From Mycobacterium sp. 852002-50816_SCH5313054-b (GTDB taxonomy: Bacteria; Actinomycetota; Actinomycetes; Mycobacteriales; Mycobacteriaceae): a stretch of 56,948 bases of DNA. Each line of letters begins with the position of its first letter. Position 1 is the stretch's first letter. Both the position numbers and the translations under genes were made by a program. The notes under the pieces were generated by a model that saw only the letters and a program-made list of their open reading frames with translations, had not been told where the DNA came from and made no database searches. Shown here piece after piece: positions 1-7,929 of this stretch. The DNA lies in the NCBI RefSeq assembly GCF_001667185.1, contig NZ_LZIC01000045.1, positions 1 through 56,948 on the forward strand. The letters are read 5' to 3'.

Positions 1-97
1 TCTCCAGCGACCCGACGCCCAGATCCTCCAGAGTGCTATCGAGGGGAACCGCCCCGCGGCCCAACACCACCGCGACGGAGCCGAACGCGAGAGGCGG

Positions 98-1333
98 GTG
101 GACGGCGGCGACCTCGACGACGCGCTTCGGCAGCCGGCGAGCACAGTCAACGTCCGCCAGCTACGCAGCAGGGCGATTCTCGACAGCACGATCCGGCCTG
201 GCTCGTCCAGCGGCGGCGACGACGGACGACCGGTTCTGTTGACGGGGGCCACCGGGTTCCTCGGCGCATTCGTTCTCCGTGAACTGCTGGCGCGCGGGCA
301 GAAGGTGGTGTGCCTGGTGCGTTCCAACGACTCGGACGCCGCTGAGGCACGTCTGCAGGGCGCCGCGGACCGGCTAGGCATCATTTGGCCCGTGCCAGAC
401 TCGGTCGCGGCCCTGTCCGGCGACACGTCCAAGCCACGACTCGGGTTGTCGCAGAAAGAATTCGAAAGTCTGGCCGCATCAGTGGGGGGCATCTACCACT
501 GCGCAGCGCCCGTCAGCTGGGTGAAGTCCTACGCGGCGCTCGAACCTGCGGTCGTGGGAGGTGCCCGAGAGATGTTGCGGCTGGCGGTCCTGAATGGCGG
601 CAAGCCGCTGCATTACGTGTCGAGCCTGGCCGTGTTTCCCTTCGATGGAACGGCGAGACCCGAGGACCATCACAGCCTCGATCACGGCATGAGTCTGCTG
701 GGTGGATACGCCCAAGCGAAGTGGGTGGGCGAGCGCCTGATGGCGGAAGGGGCAAGGCGTGGCCTGCCGGTGACAATTTATCGGCCGCCGCTGATCTCCG
801 GGCACAGCAGGACCGGCGTCTTCAACGCCGATTCCTACTTCGAGCGGATGATCAAAGGCTGCATCGAGCTCGGGGAGGCGCCCCAACTCGATGGTGTGGT
901 CGATGTGGCTCCTGTCGACTACGTCGCCGCCGCGCTCATTGACATCGCGACACAACGCAGTTCGGCGGGACAGGTGTATCACCTAAACAACCCGCATCCG
1001 ATGGCCTTCAGCGCGTTCGTCGATTGGATTCGCGGCCGCGGATACCCGTTGGTTTCGGTGCCATTTGCCCGCTGGCAGCAACACTTGCTGTCTCGAAACG
1101 CGTTCGGGGATAACGCGTTGGATCCGTTGACCGCGCACCTCAAACATGCATCGAGCGGGACCATGACAACGGCGGTGCATGACTGTCGCAACGCGATGGC
1201 GGCGCTGTCTCCGTCCGGGCTGCGCTGCCCGGCGTTGGGAGCAGAGTTGCTCAGTGTGTATTTCGAGGCATTCGAAAACAGCGGCTATTTGGGTCCGCTT
1301 GTTGAAATCGGCTCCCCAAGGAGGCTGGCATGA
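98..1333 (+). CDS. Thioester reductase (R) domain protein, NRPS/carboxylic-acid-reductase type; 5' end may be cut by the window edge
   Basis: This is an extended short-chain dehydrogenase fold of the thioester-reductase family, which uses NADPH to release a carrier-bound acyl thioester as an aldehyde or alcohol. The Rossmann nucleotide loop GATGFLG is at residues 50-56, SS at 175-176 and the catalytic YAQAK (Tyr204, Lys208) at 204-208. About 45 residues before the Rossmann loop look like the end of a carrier domain plus linker (LRQP at 10-13, then LDSTIRP). The GTG at 98 is the first usable start in the window, but the frame is open to position 2, so this could be the C-terminal end of a larger NRPS, CAR or PKS protein. 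Its stop overlaps the next start (ATGA). The family call is firm; the substrate is unknown. Confidence 0.85.
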   Translation: MDGGDLDDALRQPASTVNVRQLRSRAILDSTIRPGSSSGGDDGRPVLLTGATGFLGAFVLRELLARGQKVVCLVRSNDSDAAEARLQGAADRLGIIWPVPDSVAALSGDTSKPRLGLSQKEFESLAASVGGIYHCAAPVSWVKSYAALEPAVVGGAREMLRLAVLNGGKPLHYVSSLAVFPFDGTARPEDHHSLDHGMSLLGGYAQAKWVGERLMAEGARRGLPVTIYRPPLISGHSRTGVFNADSYFERMIKGCIELGEAPQLDGVVDVAPVDYVAAALIDIATQRSSAGQVYHLNNPHPMAFSAFVDWIRGRGYPLVSVPFARWQQHLLSRNAFGDNALDPLTAHLKHASSGTMTTAVHDCRNAMAALSPSGLRCPALGAELLSVYFEAFENSGYLGPLVEIGSPRRLA

Positions 1334-2094
1334 TTAGGCCCACAGCACCCACACACGGACTATTGCGCCTGGGCTCGCTATTCGCATTCCTCATGGCCGC
1401 TTCGTATTTCGCGATCGCTGTGACCTATTTATTTCTTCCCAAAGATCTCAAGGTGGTGGGCCCCGGCAACCCAGCCGTCTACTACCCGGCCCTGGTGAAG
1501 CACCCCCACGCGGCCGTGCTGTTGGACTGGCAGGTGGGGATGTTGGGCTTCTTCGGTATCGCGGTAGTCCTGGCGGTCTCACACTTCAGCCGTCGAGATC
1601 ACGGGGAGGGCTGGATCCGGTACACCTCGACGCTGGCCCTGTTCGGCTTCGCCATTCTCAGCGTGGACTCGCTCAAGGGTGGGGCTCTGCACAAGATGCG
1701 TGCCGAGGCATGGGTACACGGTGACGCGTCTACCCGCGCCGCGATCGGCGCGACGCGGCTCACCCTCGACTACTACGGCTGGTTCGCCTTCGGCGCCGTC
1801 GGGGCCTGGGTGCTGGCGGTCAACATCGCGATGATCCGGAACCGGCAGCTCCCGGTCTCGGTGGCCAGCCTTGGCATCGTGTTGGCCGCTGCCAATGAGG
1901 TGCTGGTCCTCGGGTGGTCATTTTCGCTGGAGTCATTGATGGACGTCGGTGTGGGTGCCGGGCTGCTGGCGGCGATTCCGTGGCTGGTGTTCGTCGGGCT
2001 GCGACTGCGGCGGGCCTCGGTGCGGACCGACGTGCCGCCGGCCGGCGCGAGAGCGCCGCTGGCTGAACAGCTTGCGGAAAGGGCAGAGCTATGA
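1330..2094 (+). CDS. Polytopic membrane protein of unknown function, island gene 2
   Basis: The protein has 254 residues with about six hydrophobic segments, roughly 15-37, 63-86, 98-116, 150-170, 176-198 and 205-226. A conserved-looking loop follows the first segment (LPKDLKVVGPGNPAVYYPA, residues 36-54). I do not recognise a characterised family. The ATG overlaps the stop of the reductase gene and its own TGA overlaps the start of the first UbiA gene, so it is probably translated with them and may serve the same lipid pathway in the membrane. A degenerate second copy of its N-terminal region lies at about 11085-11260. Confidence 0.8.
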   Translation: MIRPTAPTHGLLRLGSLFAFLMAASYFAIAVTYLFLPKDLKVVGPGNPAVYYPALVKHPHAAVLLDWQVGMLGFFGIAVVLAVSHFSRRDHGEGWIRYTSTLALFGFAILSVDSLKGGALHKMRAEAWVHGDASTRAAIGATRLTLDYYGWFAFGAVGAWVLAVNIAMIRNRQLPVSVASLGIVLAAANEVLVLGWSFSLESLMDVGVGAGLLAAIPWLVFVGLRLRRASVRTDVPPAGARAPLAEQLAERAEL

Positions 2095-3086
2095 CTGTGG
2101 ATGACGATCGCACGGACCTGGCCGTAGGCCTCGCTGGCGTAGGAACATCCATCGAGCGGTGGTATTCGCGCTGGGGCCTACAGGGTCCTGCGTGGGCGAG
2201 GCCGCTGCTCGCGCACATCCGCGCGACACGACCCACCACGCGCCTGTGGCTGGACACATTGATGCCGCTCGCGCTCATCACGGTTCTCACCGACGGCGAC
2301 ATACCGTGGCGCGTCGCAGCGCTGACGGTGGGCGCCATGAACCTACTTCACATCGGTGCCACATTCCTCAACGACGTCAGAGACCGCGATACCGACCGGC
2401 TTTCCGAGGAGTTCGTGCGCCGAACCCGGCCAATTGCGGTCGGTGTGATACGGCCGCGGCTGGCGCTGACCGAGGCAATCGTCTGTGTGGTGGTCGGCCT
2501 GGGCCTGACCGCGTTGGTGCGCTGGCAATTAACGGCGGTCGCGGTGATCCTGGCCGTTGTCATCGCTCAGCATGAGCTGCCGCCAATCCGCACCCAAAGC
2601 CGCCCAGTCATCGGACAAGTGGCCGGACTGATCGGCCTCATCGGAATCGTGGCGTCGATCGTCGTCGCGGTCGGCGCCGCGCCCCCGTGGCGCACGGTTC
2701 CTTACCTGCTCTACGTCGTGATCTATCTGGGCGTCGGGGAGATGTTGGTCAAGGATGTGCGCGATTCCGACAACGACGCCGAGGGCGGCAAGATCACCAC
2801 ATCGGTGAAGTACGGGGCGGCGGCCGCGACACTGGCCGCCGCGGTCGCGTACGCAGCCGCCACCGTGTGCTGGGTATGGTTCATCGGCCAGCGGCCGCCG
2901 GGCATCGTCGGCGGCTGGCTCCTCGTCGGCACCGGCGCCTTGCTGGCATGGATCGCGTTTACGTTGCTGAGCGCCAAACGACTTCGTGTCCGGTTCAGCA
3001 AGGGGACAGCCCGCCGGCTGCACCGGGGCTCGGCGGCGACGTTCGCCGTGGTAAGCGTCGCGCTCATGGCGGGATATCTGTCATGA
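2091..3086 (+). CDS. UbiA-family prenyltransferase 1
   Basis: This is an integral membrane aromatic-type prenyltransferase of 331 residues. UbiA enzymes transfer a prenyl or alkyl group from a diphosphate donor to an acceptor, using Mg-binding aspartate clusters. Both clusters are present: NDVRDRDTD at 94-102 and DVRDSDNDAEGGK at 222-234, the second followed by the usual TTSVKYG-like stretch. It is paralogous to the gene at 4531, with similar N-terminal TRLW(L/Y)D and PLA segments. The start overlaps the preceding stop by ATGA and its stop overlaps the kinase start. Donor and acceptor cannot be read from sequence; the adjacent two-step alcohol kinase suggests a donor made from a long-chain alcohol (inference). 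Confidence 0.9.
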   Translation: MTVDDDRTDLAVGLAGVGTSIERWYSRWGLQGPAWARPLLAHIRATRPTTRLWLDTLMPLALITVLTDGDIPWRVAALTVGAMNLLHIGATFLNDVRDRDTDRLSEEFVRRTRPIAVGVIRPRLALTEAIVCVVVGLGLTALVRWQLTAVAVILAVVIAQHELPPIRTQSRPVIGQVAGLIGLIGIVASIVVAVGAAPPWRTVPYLLYVVIYLGVGEMLVKDVRDSDNDAEGGKITTSVKYGAAAATLAAAVAYAAATVCWVWFIGQRPPGIVGGWLLVGTGALLAWIAFTLLSAKRLRVRFSKGTARRLHRGSAATFAVVSVALMAGYLS

Positions 3087-4534
3087 ACTCAACGTTGTGG
3101 CAAGACATCATCGCGGGGGCCGCGGCCACCATGCTTGTCGCGGTAGCGCTGATGTTGGTGGGGCGGATACTCATCCGCGTCGGGGCGGGCCGCCTTGCCG
3201 CACGTAAGGTCCCCCATGCGTTGTGCGGTGTTTTCGTCGCGCTCGCTGCGTACCAGCTGTCGAGCCTCGCAGTCGCCGTCGGCGTCTTGATCCTCACCGC
3301 GATTTGTCTAGGCGTGGCTGTGGAGCGACGCCTTCTTCCTGACATACTCGAGGGCTCACGGGAACGCGATTACGGCCTCGTCGGCTTCGCGATCGGGGTG
3401 CTCGTGGCCGCCCTGTTGTTCTGGTCAGACCGCACCGCCATCGCCGCCGGTGTCTTGGTATTGGGTCTGGCGGATGCCGCGGCAGCGCTCATCGGGTGCC
3501 GCTTCGGCCGTCATCGCGTCGCCGTGGCCAACGCCGTGCGGTCGCTGGAAGGGTCGGGCGGTTTCGTCGTGGTGGCGTTCAGCATCGCCTTGACCGTTAC
3601 ACTTGTCGAATACAAACTCAATATAGCCGCCGCACTGGCGATTTCGACGTTCCTCGCGTTGACCACAGCGTCCATCGAGCTACTTGTACTGCCTGCGGCC
3701 GACAACCTCCTGATCACACCATGGGTGGCGCTGCTCTTGCACCTGGGCCACAACCTGTCACCCGGAGGGGCGCTTCGGTGGCTGCTCGCTGCGATCGTGG
3801 CCTATAGTGCGGTACCGGTGATGGTCCGGCTGCGTTGGCTTGACCTACCCGGCGCCATCGGCGCCGCCCTCGTGACGGCGAGCGCGATAGGTCTCGGCGG
3901 ATGGTCCTGGATTGCCCCCGTCGCAACCTTTTTCGTGATGACCAGCGCGATCACCGCCTACCGGCGCGCAAAGCGGGCCGGTAGCCAGCGCGGGCTAAGC
4001 CAAGTCATGGTCAACGGCGTGCTGCCGGTGATGATCCCCGTCATCGGCTACGCGCTGACGCGAAACCAGATTTGGATGGTGGCCTACATCGGGGGGATAG
4101 CAGCCTCGACCGCGGATTCCTGGGCCTCCGAGATAGGCCGATTCTCGTCTCGGCCACCGATATCGCTGCGCACCCGGCGCAGAGTTCCGGGCGGCACGTC
4201 GGGCGCCGTATCGGGCTTGGGTCTTGCGGCGACATGGTTGGGTGGCTTGGCAATCGGTGTCATCGGAGCGCTCGTCGGCAGTGCCACCCTCATCGTCGTC
4301 GGCATCGCGGCGGGCTTGGCCGGTTCGCTGCTGGACTCGGTGCTCGGTGCCACGGTGCAAGGCCGCTTCCGCTGCCCATCCTGCCACGAAGCGCTGGAGG
4401 AACCGCGCCATTGCGGCGTACATACCGAGCTTTCCAACGGTTACCGCTGGATCGATAACGACGTTGTCAACGCATGTGCCAACGCGACGGGAATGGGTGT
4501 CGCTTTGGCTGTCTTTGGGATGGTGTCACTATGA
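3083..4534 (+). CDS. Fused lipid-alcohol kinase: VTE5/DGK1-like domain plus DUF92 (VTE6-like) domain
   Basis: A 483-residue membrane protein made of two domains that are normally separate. Residues 35-225 match the phytol/dolichol/DAG kinase family: RKVPHALCG at 41-49, LADAAAALIG at 129-138, SLEGS at 154-158 and a DN pair at 207-208. Residues 250-483 match DUF92: ADSWASEIG at 344-352, a GG..GAVS loop at 370-377, GSLLDSVLGATVQ at 414-426, a CPSC knuckle at 431-434 and WIDNDVVN at 456-463. In plants and cyanobacteria VTE5 phosphorylates phytol and the DUF92 protein VTE6 phosphorylates phytyl phosphate. The fusion therefore predicts one protein turning an alcohol into its diphosphate beside two UbiA enzymes. 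The start is ATG 3083, in ATGA overlap with the upstream stop. Confidence 0.85.
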   Translation: MNSTLWQDIIAGAAATMLVAVALMLVGRILIRVGAGRLAARKVPHALCGVFVALAAYQLSSLAVAVGVLILTAICLGVAVERRLLPDILEGSRERDYGLVGFAIGVLVAALLFWSDRTAIAAGVLVLGLADAAAALIGCRFGRHRVAVANAVRSLEGSGGFVVVAFSIALTVTLVEYKLNIAAALAISTFLALTTASIELLVLPAADNLLITPWVALLLHLGHNLSPGGALRWLLAAIVAYSAVPVMVRLRWLDLPGAIGAALVTASAIGLGGWSWIAPVATFFVMTSAITAYRRAKRAGSQRGLSQVMVNGVLPVMIPVIGYALTRNQIWMVAYIGGIAASTADSWASEIGRFSSRPPISLRTRRRVPGGTSGAVSGLGLAATWLGGLAIGVIGALVGSATLIVVGIAAGLAGSLLDSVLGATVQGRFRCPSCHEALEEPRHCGVHTELSNGYRWIDNDVVNACANATGMGVALAVFGMVSL

Positions 4535-5475
4535 CCAAGCAAGATTCCGCTGCTCCCAGCTCGATTCAGTCGACGCGCCACCTGTGGTGGCACCACGCGG
4601 CGTTACTGACTCGATCCCTACGCATGCGAACGCGGCTGTGGTACGACGTGCTCGTGCCGCTGGCCATGCTCGCCGTGATGGGGGGCTACTCGCTGCCATG
4701 GCACCGCGTCGGCCTGGTGATCGCCGCGTTGGTGCTCTTTCACGGCGGGCAGACGTTATTCAACGATGTCGCCGATGTGGCCGTCGACCGGGCAAGTACC
4801 GAGCGTTCGAGACAACAGCGGGCCCTGGTTCGAGGAAGCTTGTCCCGAAGCGAGTTGCTGATCGCCGGCTCGGTGTTGGTGGCCGGCGCCGGGGTCGTAT
4901 CGCTGTTCCTTCCTTGGCCCAACCAGCTTTTGTTCGTCGTGTCGCTTCCGGTTGTACTGGCCTACAACTTCAAGCCGGTGGGCCTCTCCGGGCGGCCCCT
5001 GGCCACCCAGGTGTTTTGGCCGGTGACCTGGCTGCTGATGTACGTGTACTGCGCGGCCGGGCTCGACTTCGCCGGATGGCAAAGGGGGATACCGTATCTC
5101 GCGTTCGTCGCCGTGTTCATGGGTTTGGGCGAAGGGCTGTGTCAGGACATCCGCGACCTCGACAACGACCGGATCGGCGGACGTGTGACCACGCCGGTGC
5201 GCTTTGGAGCCCGATCCACCTCGGCGTGGGCGTGGCTAGCGTTCAGCGCATCCGTCGTCCCGTGGTTCTGGCATGTCCGACACACGGCGATGCCGATCGT
5301 CGCCGCGTCGGCGGGGACGGTGATCCTATTGGTGTGGATCGCGTTGTCGGCTCGCGCTGTTCGGCGAATTCATAAGGCGTATCAGAAGAAAGACGGCAAA
5401 TTCCTACACACCGGATCCATCCTGGCCTTCACCTGTGTCAACGTTGTTATCCTCGTCGCTGCCGCGCTCTTTTGA
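4531..5475 (+). CDS. UbiA-family prenyltransferase 2
   Basis: This is a second UbiA-type membrane prenyltransferase of 314 residues. Aspartate motif 1 is NDVADVAVD at 78-86 and motif 2 is QDIRDLDNDRIGG at 205-217, followed by RVTTPVRFG. The chosen ATG at 4531 overlaps the stop of the kinase gene (ATGA), which is more convincing than the upstream in-frame start at 4474. It resembles UbiA 1 along its length, so the pair probably arose by duplication with the kinase now between them. The last 72 bp overlap the 3' end of the convergent methyltransferase gene. The substrate is unknown. Confidence 0.9.
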   Translation: MTKQDSAAPSSIQSTRHLWWHHAALLTRSLRMRTRLWYDVLVPLAMLAVMGGYSLPWHRVGLVIAALVLFHGGQTLFNDVADVAVDRASTERSRQQRALVRGSLSRSELLIAGSVLVAGAGVVSLFLPWPNQLLFVVSLPVVLAYNFKPVGLSGRPLATQVFWPVTWLLMYVYCAAGLDFAGWQRGIPYLAFVAVFMGLGEGLCQDIRDLDNDRIGGRVTTPVRFGARSTSAWAWLAFSASVVPWFWHVRHTAMPIVAASAGTVILLVWIALSARAVRRIHKAYQKKDGKFLHTGSILAFTCVNVVILVAAALF

Positions 5476-6168
5476 GTGGGCAGCGGCATCCCGTGGGCTC
5501 AATGACGCCCGGGTAAGCAAACGGCCGTAGTGCACGACGTCTACGACCAGCCCGGCGCTGTCCGCATATTCCGCCAAGCGCGGACTGATCGCCGTGCGGC
5601 TCCACAGCTCCGGGTCCAAATCGCCGCCCTCCCGGCGCGTTAACCATCGAAACATCGAGATCGAGCTGCGGAAGACCTTTTCGATCAGTGTCGACGCCCG
5701 AGATCCTCGACTTCGGAGAATCAACAACAGCCTGCCGTCGCGGCGAAGTAGCCGACGGAGTTCGCTTAAGGCCGGCACCGGATCGGGCATCGTGTCCAAC
5801 ACGCCGCTGCATAAGATCGCATCGAAACTGGCGGCCGGAAACGGTGCCGCAGTAACGTCACCCTGCACAACGGCGACACCAAGGTCTTCGGGGATGAACG
5901 CCTGTGTCCGGGTGACGTAGGCATGCGAGAAATCCATCGCCACGACCAGGCGGCGCGGCTCGGTGCGCGCGATGTGGCGCGACCAGTAGCCCGAACCTGC
6001 GCCCGCATCAAGGATTACGGGTCGGTCGTGCAAGGCATCGGTGAGCCATGCGTGGACGTGAGGAAAGCCGACCCGCCAGATGATGTGAAAGGTGGCGGTG
6101 TAGAGCGCAGCGGTGGACTCGTACAATTCGCGCCGCCGACGGCTCAAATCGCTATCAGGAACAGTCAC
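5404..6168 (-). CDS. Class I SAM-dependent methyltransferase, island
   Basis: The protein has 254 residues with a Rossmann methyltransferase core. Motif I is ILDAGAGSG at 52-60, an acidic residue follows in VAMDFSHAY, and the post-motif region has GDVTAAPFPAASFDAILCSGVLDTM. The acceptor is unknown. It is the last gene of the minus-strand arm, and its final 24 codons lie over the end of UbiA 2. The C-terminal tail is acidic and of low complexity (SKERGSDEDNN), as expected where a reading frame is constrained by an opposing gene. It could methylate the product of the UbiA enzymes (inference). Confidence 0.85.
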   Translation of the reverse strand: MTVPDSDLSRRRRELYESTAALYTATFHIIWRVGFPHVHAWLTDALHDRPVILDAGAGSGYWSRHIARTEPRRLVVAMDFSHAYVTRTQAFIPEDLGVAVVQGDVTAAPFPAASFDAILCSGVLDTMPDPVPALSELRRLLRRDGRLLLILRSRGSRASTLIEKVFRSSISMFRWLTRREGGDLDPELWSRTAISPRLAEYADSAGLVVDVVHYGRLLTRASLSPRDAAAHSKERGSDEDNNVDTGEGQDGSGV

Positions 6169-6316
6169 AGCAAATACCCGTCGTGTTTCGTGGCCGGCTC
6201 GGAGTCGGCGCCACCCGCCACGTAGTTCTCAGCATCGGCGCCGAACCGCATTGGCAGTGGGCGTGTGTACGCCTTTCAGTCACGGCACCCACTGCCGTGC
6301 AGCCGTCGATCAACGG

Positions 6317-6778
6317 TTAGACACCCTGACCGACGCTCACCGGTTCACCAAGACCGAGCCGTTCCGGAAAATCGGTGATGGATCGCAAGCGGTCTGCAGG
6401 GTTCGCGATCATGCGTCGCCTGGCTAGATCGAGCACGGCCCCAAGGCTGTTGACCTCGGCGACCAGCGTTCCGTCGGGCTTTCGGATCTCCTGCATCGTG
6501 CGGTAGGTTCTGCCCGGATTCCACTCGAACGAGCAGGTGACATCGACCTCATCGCCCAGGTGCAGTTCTCGGTGAAAACGAGTCGTCACCTCCAGGTCGA
6601 TGGGTCCCAGCCCTTGTGCCGTCAGCTCTTCGATCCTGGCTCCGGCGTCGCGAATGCATGCCATGCTCGCGAAATGCGCCCATTGTTGGTACACGAGGGC
6701 GCTAACGTGTCCCTGGGCATCGATCTCGTAGTCGCGCACCGTGATACGGACGCTGAAGATTTCGTCCATCTCGTTCAC
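6317..6778 (-). CDS. Hotdog-fold acyl-CoA thioesterase (4HBT-like)
   Basis: A 153-residue single hotdog domain that hydrolyses acyl-CoA or acyl-carrier thioesters. The family signature is seen near the N-terminus as RDYEIDAQGHVSALVYQQW, with the acidic residue and the GHV turn of the 4-hydroxybenzoyl-CoA thioesterase group. The frame is open to 6895, but the hotdog domain starts at once after a GTG at 6778 that has a purine-rich ribosome site (AGGAAAGAGAGC) just before it, so I start there; ATG 6769 is the alternative. It lies between a methyltransferase and a membrane protein on the same strand. It may edit or release acyl intermediates of the cluster (inference). Confidence 0.85.
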   Translation of the reverse strand: MNEMDEIFSVRITVRDYEIDAQGHVSALVYQQWAHFASMACIRDAGARIEELTAQGLGPIDLEVTTRFHRELHLGDEVDVTCSFEWNPGRTYRTMQEIRKPDGTLVAEVNSLGAVLDLARRRMIANPADRLRSITDFPERLGLGEPVSVGQGV

Positions 6779-7126
6779 GCTCTCTTTCCTGCCTGCCTGC
6801 CTGCCGGGCCCGGGGGTCAGGTCCGGTTCGAGATCTTGACGTGTACCACCATCAATCGGTTCGGCGTCGCCCAAAGACGCAGTGCCCACCGACACGAAGT
6901 TGATCGAATATCCTGTCTGGACAACGGCATTCGAATTAGTTCGCGGTGGCGGCTGCCGCCCGGTCGAGTTGCGACCGCCTGTTTACGGTAGAACGCACTG
7001 CCAACTGCGCCAAGAACCGCAGTTGCACGCTTGCCATGCGCAGGGCCAGCCCGGAGTTCCCGGTGGAGGTAGGGGCTCGTGCCCGTGGCGCCAGGTTTCA
7101 CCGGGTGCTCCGCGGTTCGCTTCAGG
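6779..7126 (-). other. Gene-free spacer of about 350 bp
   Basis: Between the thioesterase start and the end of the membrane-protein gene I see no reading frame with recognisable protein features on either strand. The short open frames here have no family signature and no good ribosome site. The stretch may carry the promoter of the thioesterase-methyltransferase pair. It could also be eroded coding sequence, in line with the decayed copy seen at the island border. Confidence 0.5.
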
Positions 7127-7792
7127 TCACGCCGCGTCAGCAGCGGTCAACGGTCGCATGCTGGCGATTGACCAGGCAGAAAGGCCACCCATGATGACCA
7201 AGCCTGGGACGGCTGACGCGGCTACCGCGACATCGAGCGGCAACAGGTAGATCAAGGGCAGGCGGAGGGCGCCCGCCGCCAGCATCCCCGCACCCCATGC
7301 CCAAGCTCCCACCCGAAACGTCCGCTTTACCAGAGGGTTCGACGAGTACGCGGCAGACCAGGCGTAGGCGTCGCCGGGACGCCAGCTCTGGTAGGCAATC
7401 AGTGTCAGCGGCCGATCCAGGGGCAAGCTGATCAGAAATGCGACGCCGACGATTACCGAGCTCAGGGAGTTGTTGGCCAGCAGCAGGCGTGGGTCACCGG
7501 TGAATACTGCAAGCACCAAACCCAGCCCGTAGACGCTCATCATGAGAGCCGCGAACCAGCTGACCCGCCGCGATCGCAGCGCCACCCAACCGACCCGCGC
7601 GCCGGCAATAGCCGTGGCGGCCAGGAGGGCCGACCATTGCGAGGTGCCGACGAGGCGCAGCAGATAGAACGAGATCATCGGTAACCCGACATCCAGGAAC
7701 ATGCCGAAGAGCGGCTGCATCGATCGCCGAAGGCGCTCGCACCGAAAAGCTATCCGCGGTTGGTCAACTGATTCAACAAAGCCGTAGGCCAC
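7127..7792 (-). CDS. VC0807-like integral membrane protein
   Basis: The frame encodes 221 residues with about six hydrophobic segments, starting FGMFLDVGLPMISFYLLR near residue 29. The layout resembles the VC0807-type family of small bacterial membrane proteins (Pro in the first helix, a long loop with the SWRPGD... stretch, a final pair of helices). Their function is unknown. GTG 7792 is the first usual start; the ATG at codon 25 (7720) is nearer to where the family normally begins. The frame is also open upstream of 7792 for more than 100 bp without a normal start codon, so the true 5' end is unclear. Confidence 0.65.
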   Translation of the reverse strand: MAYGFVESVDQPRIAFRCERLRRSMQPLFGMFLDVGLPMISFYLLRLVGTSQWSALLAATAIAGARVGWVALRSRRVSWFAALMMSVYGLGLVLAVFTGDPRLLLANNSLSSVIVGVAFLISLPLDRPLTLIAYQSWRPGDAYAWSAAYSSNPLVKRTFRVGAWAWGAGMLAAGALRLPLIYLLPLDVAVAASAVPGLVIMGGLSAWSIASMRPLTAADAA

Positions 7793-7929
7793 ATGGTCAC
7801 GGTGGTGGCGCCGGATGCTGCTGTCAAGCTGATCTGCGAATCCGTTTTCAACGTCGTATATTTCGCGCCGCGGCCGGTTGTGCTCCAGCGCCTGCAGGCA
7901 GCTAGGCGATGTCGAAACCAGGGCGGCGA

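Noticed and set aside
6817..7101. 94-codon minus-strand frame between thioesterase and membrane protein
   Set aside because: It has no recognisable motif, no good ribosome site and overlaps the probable promoter region of the thioesterase.
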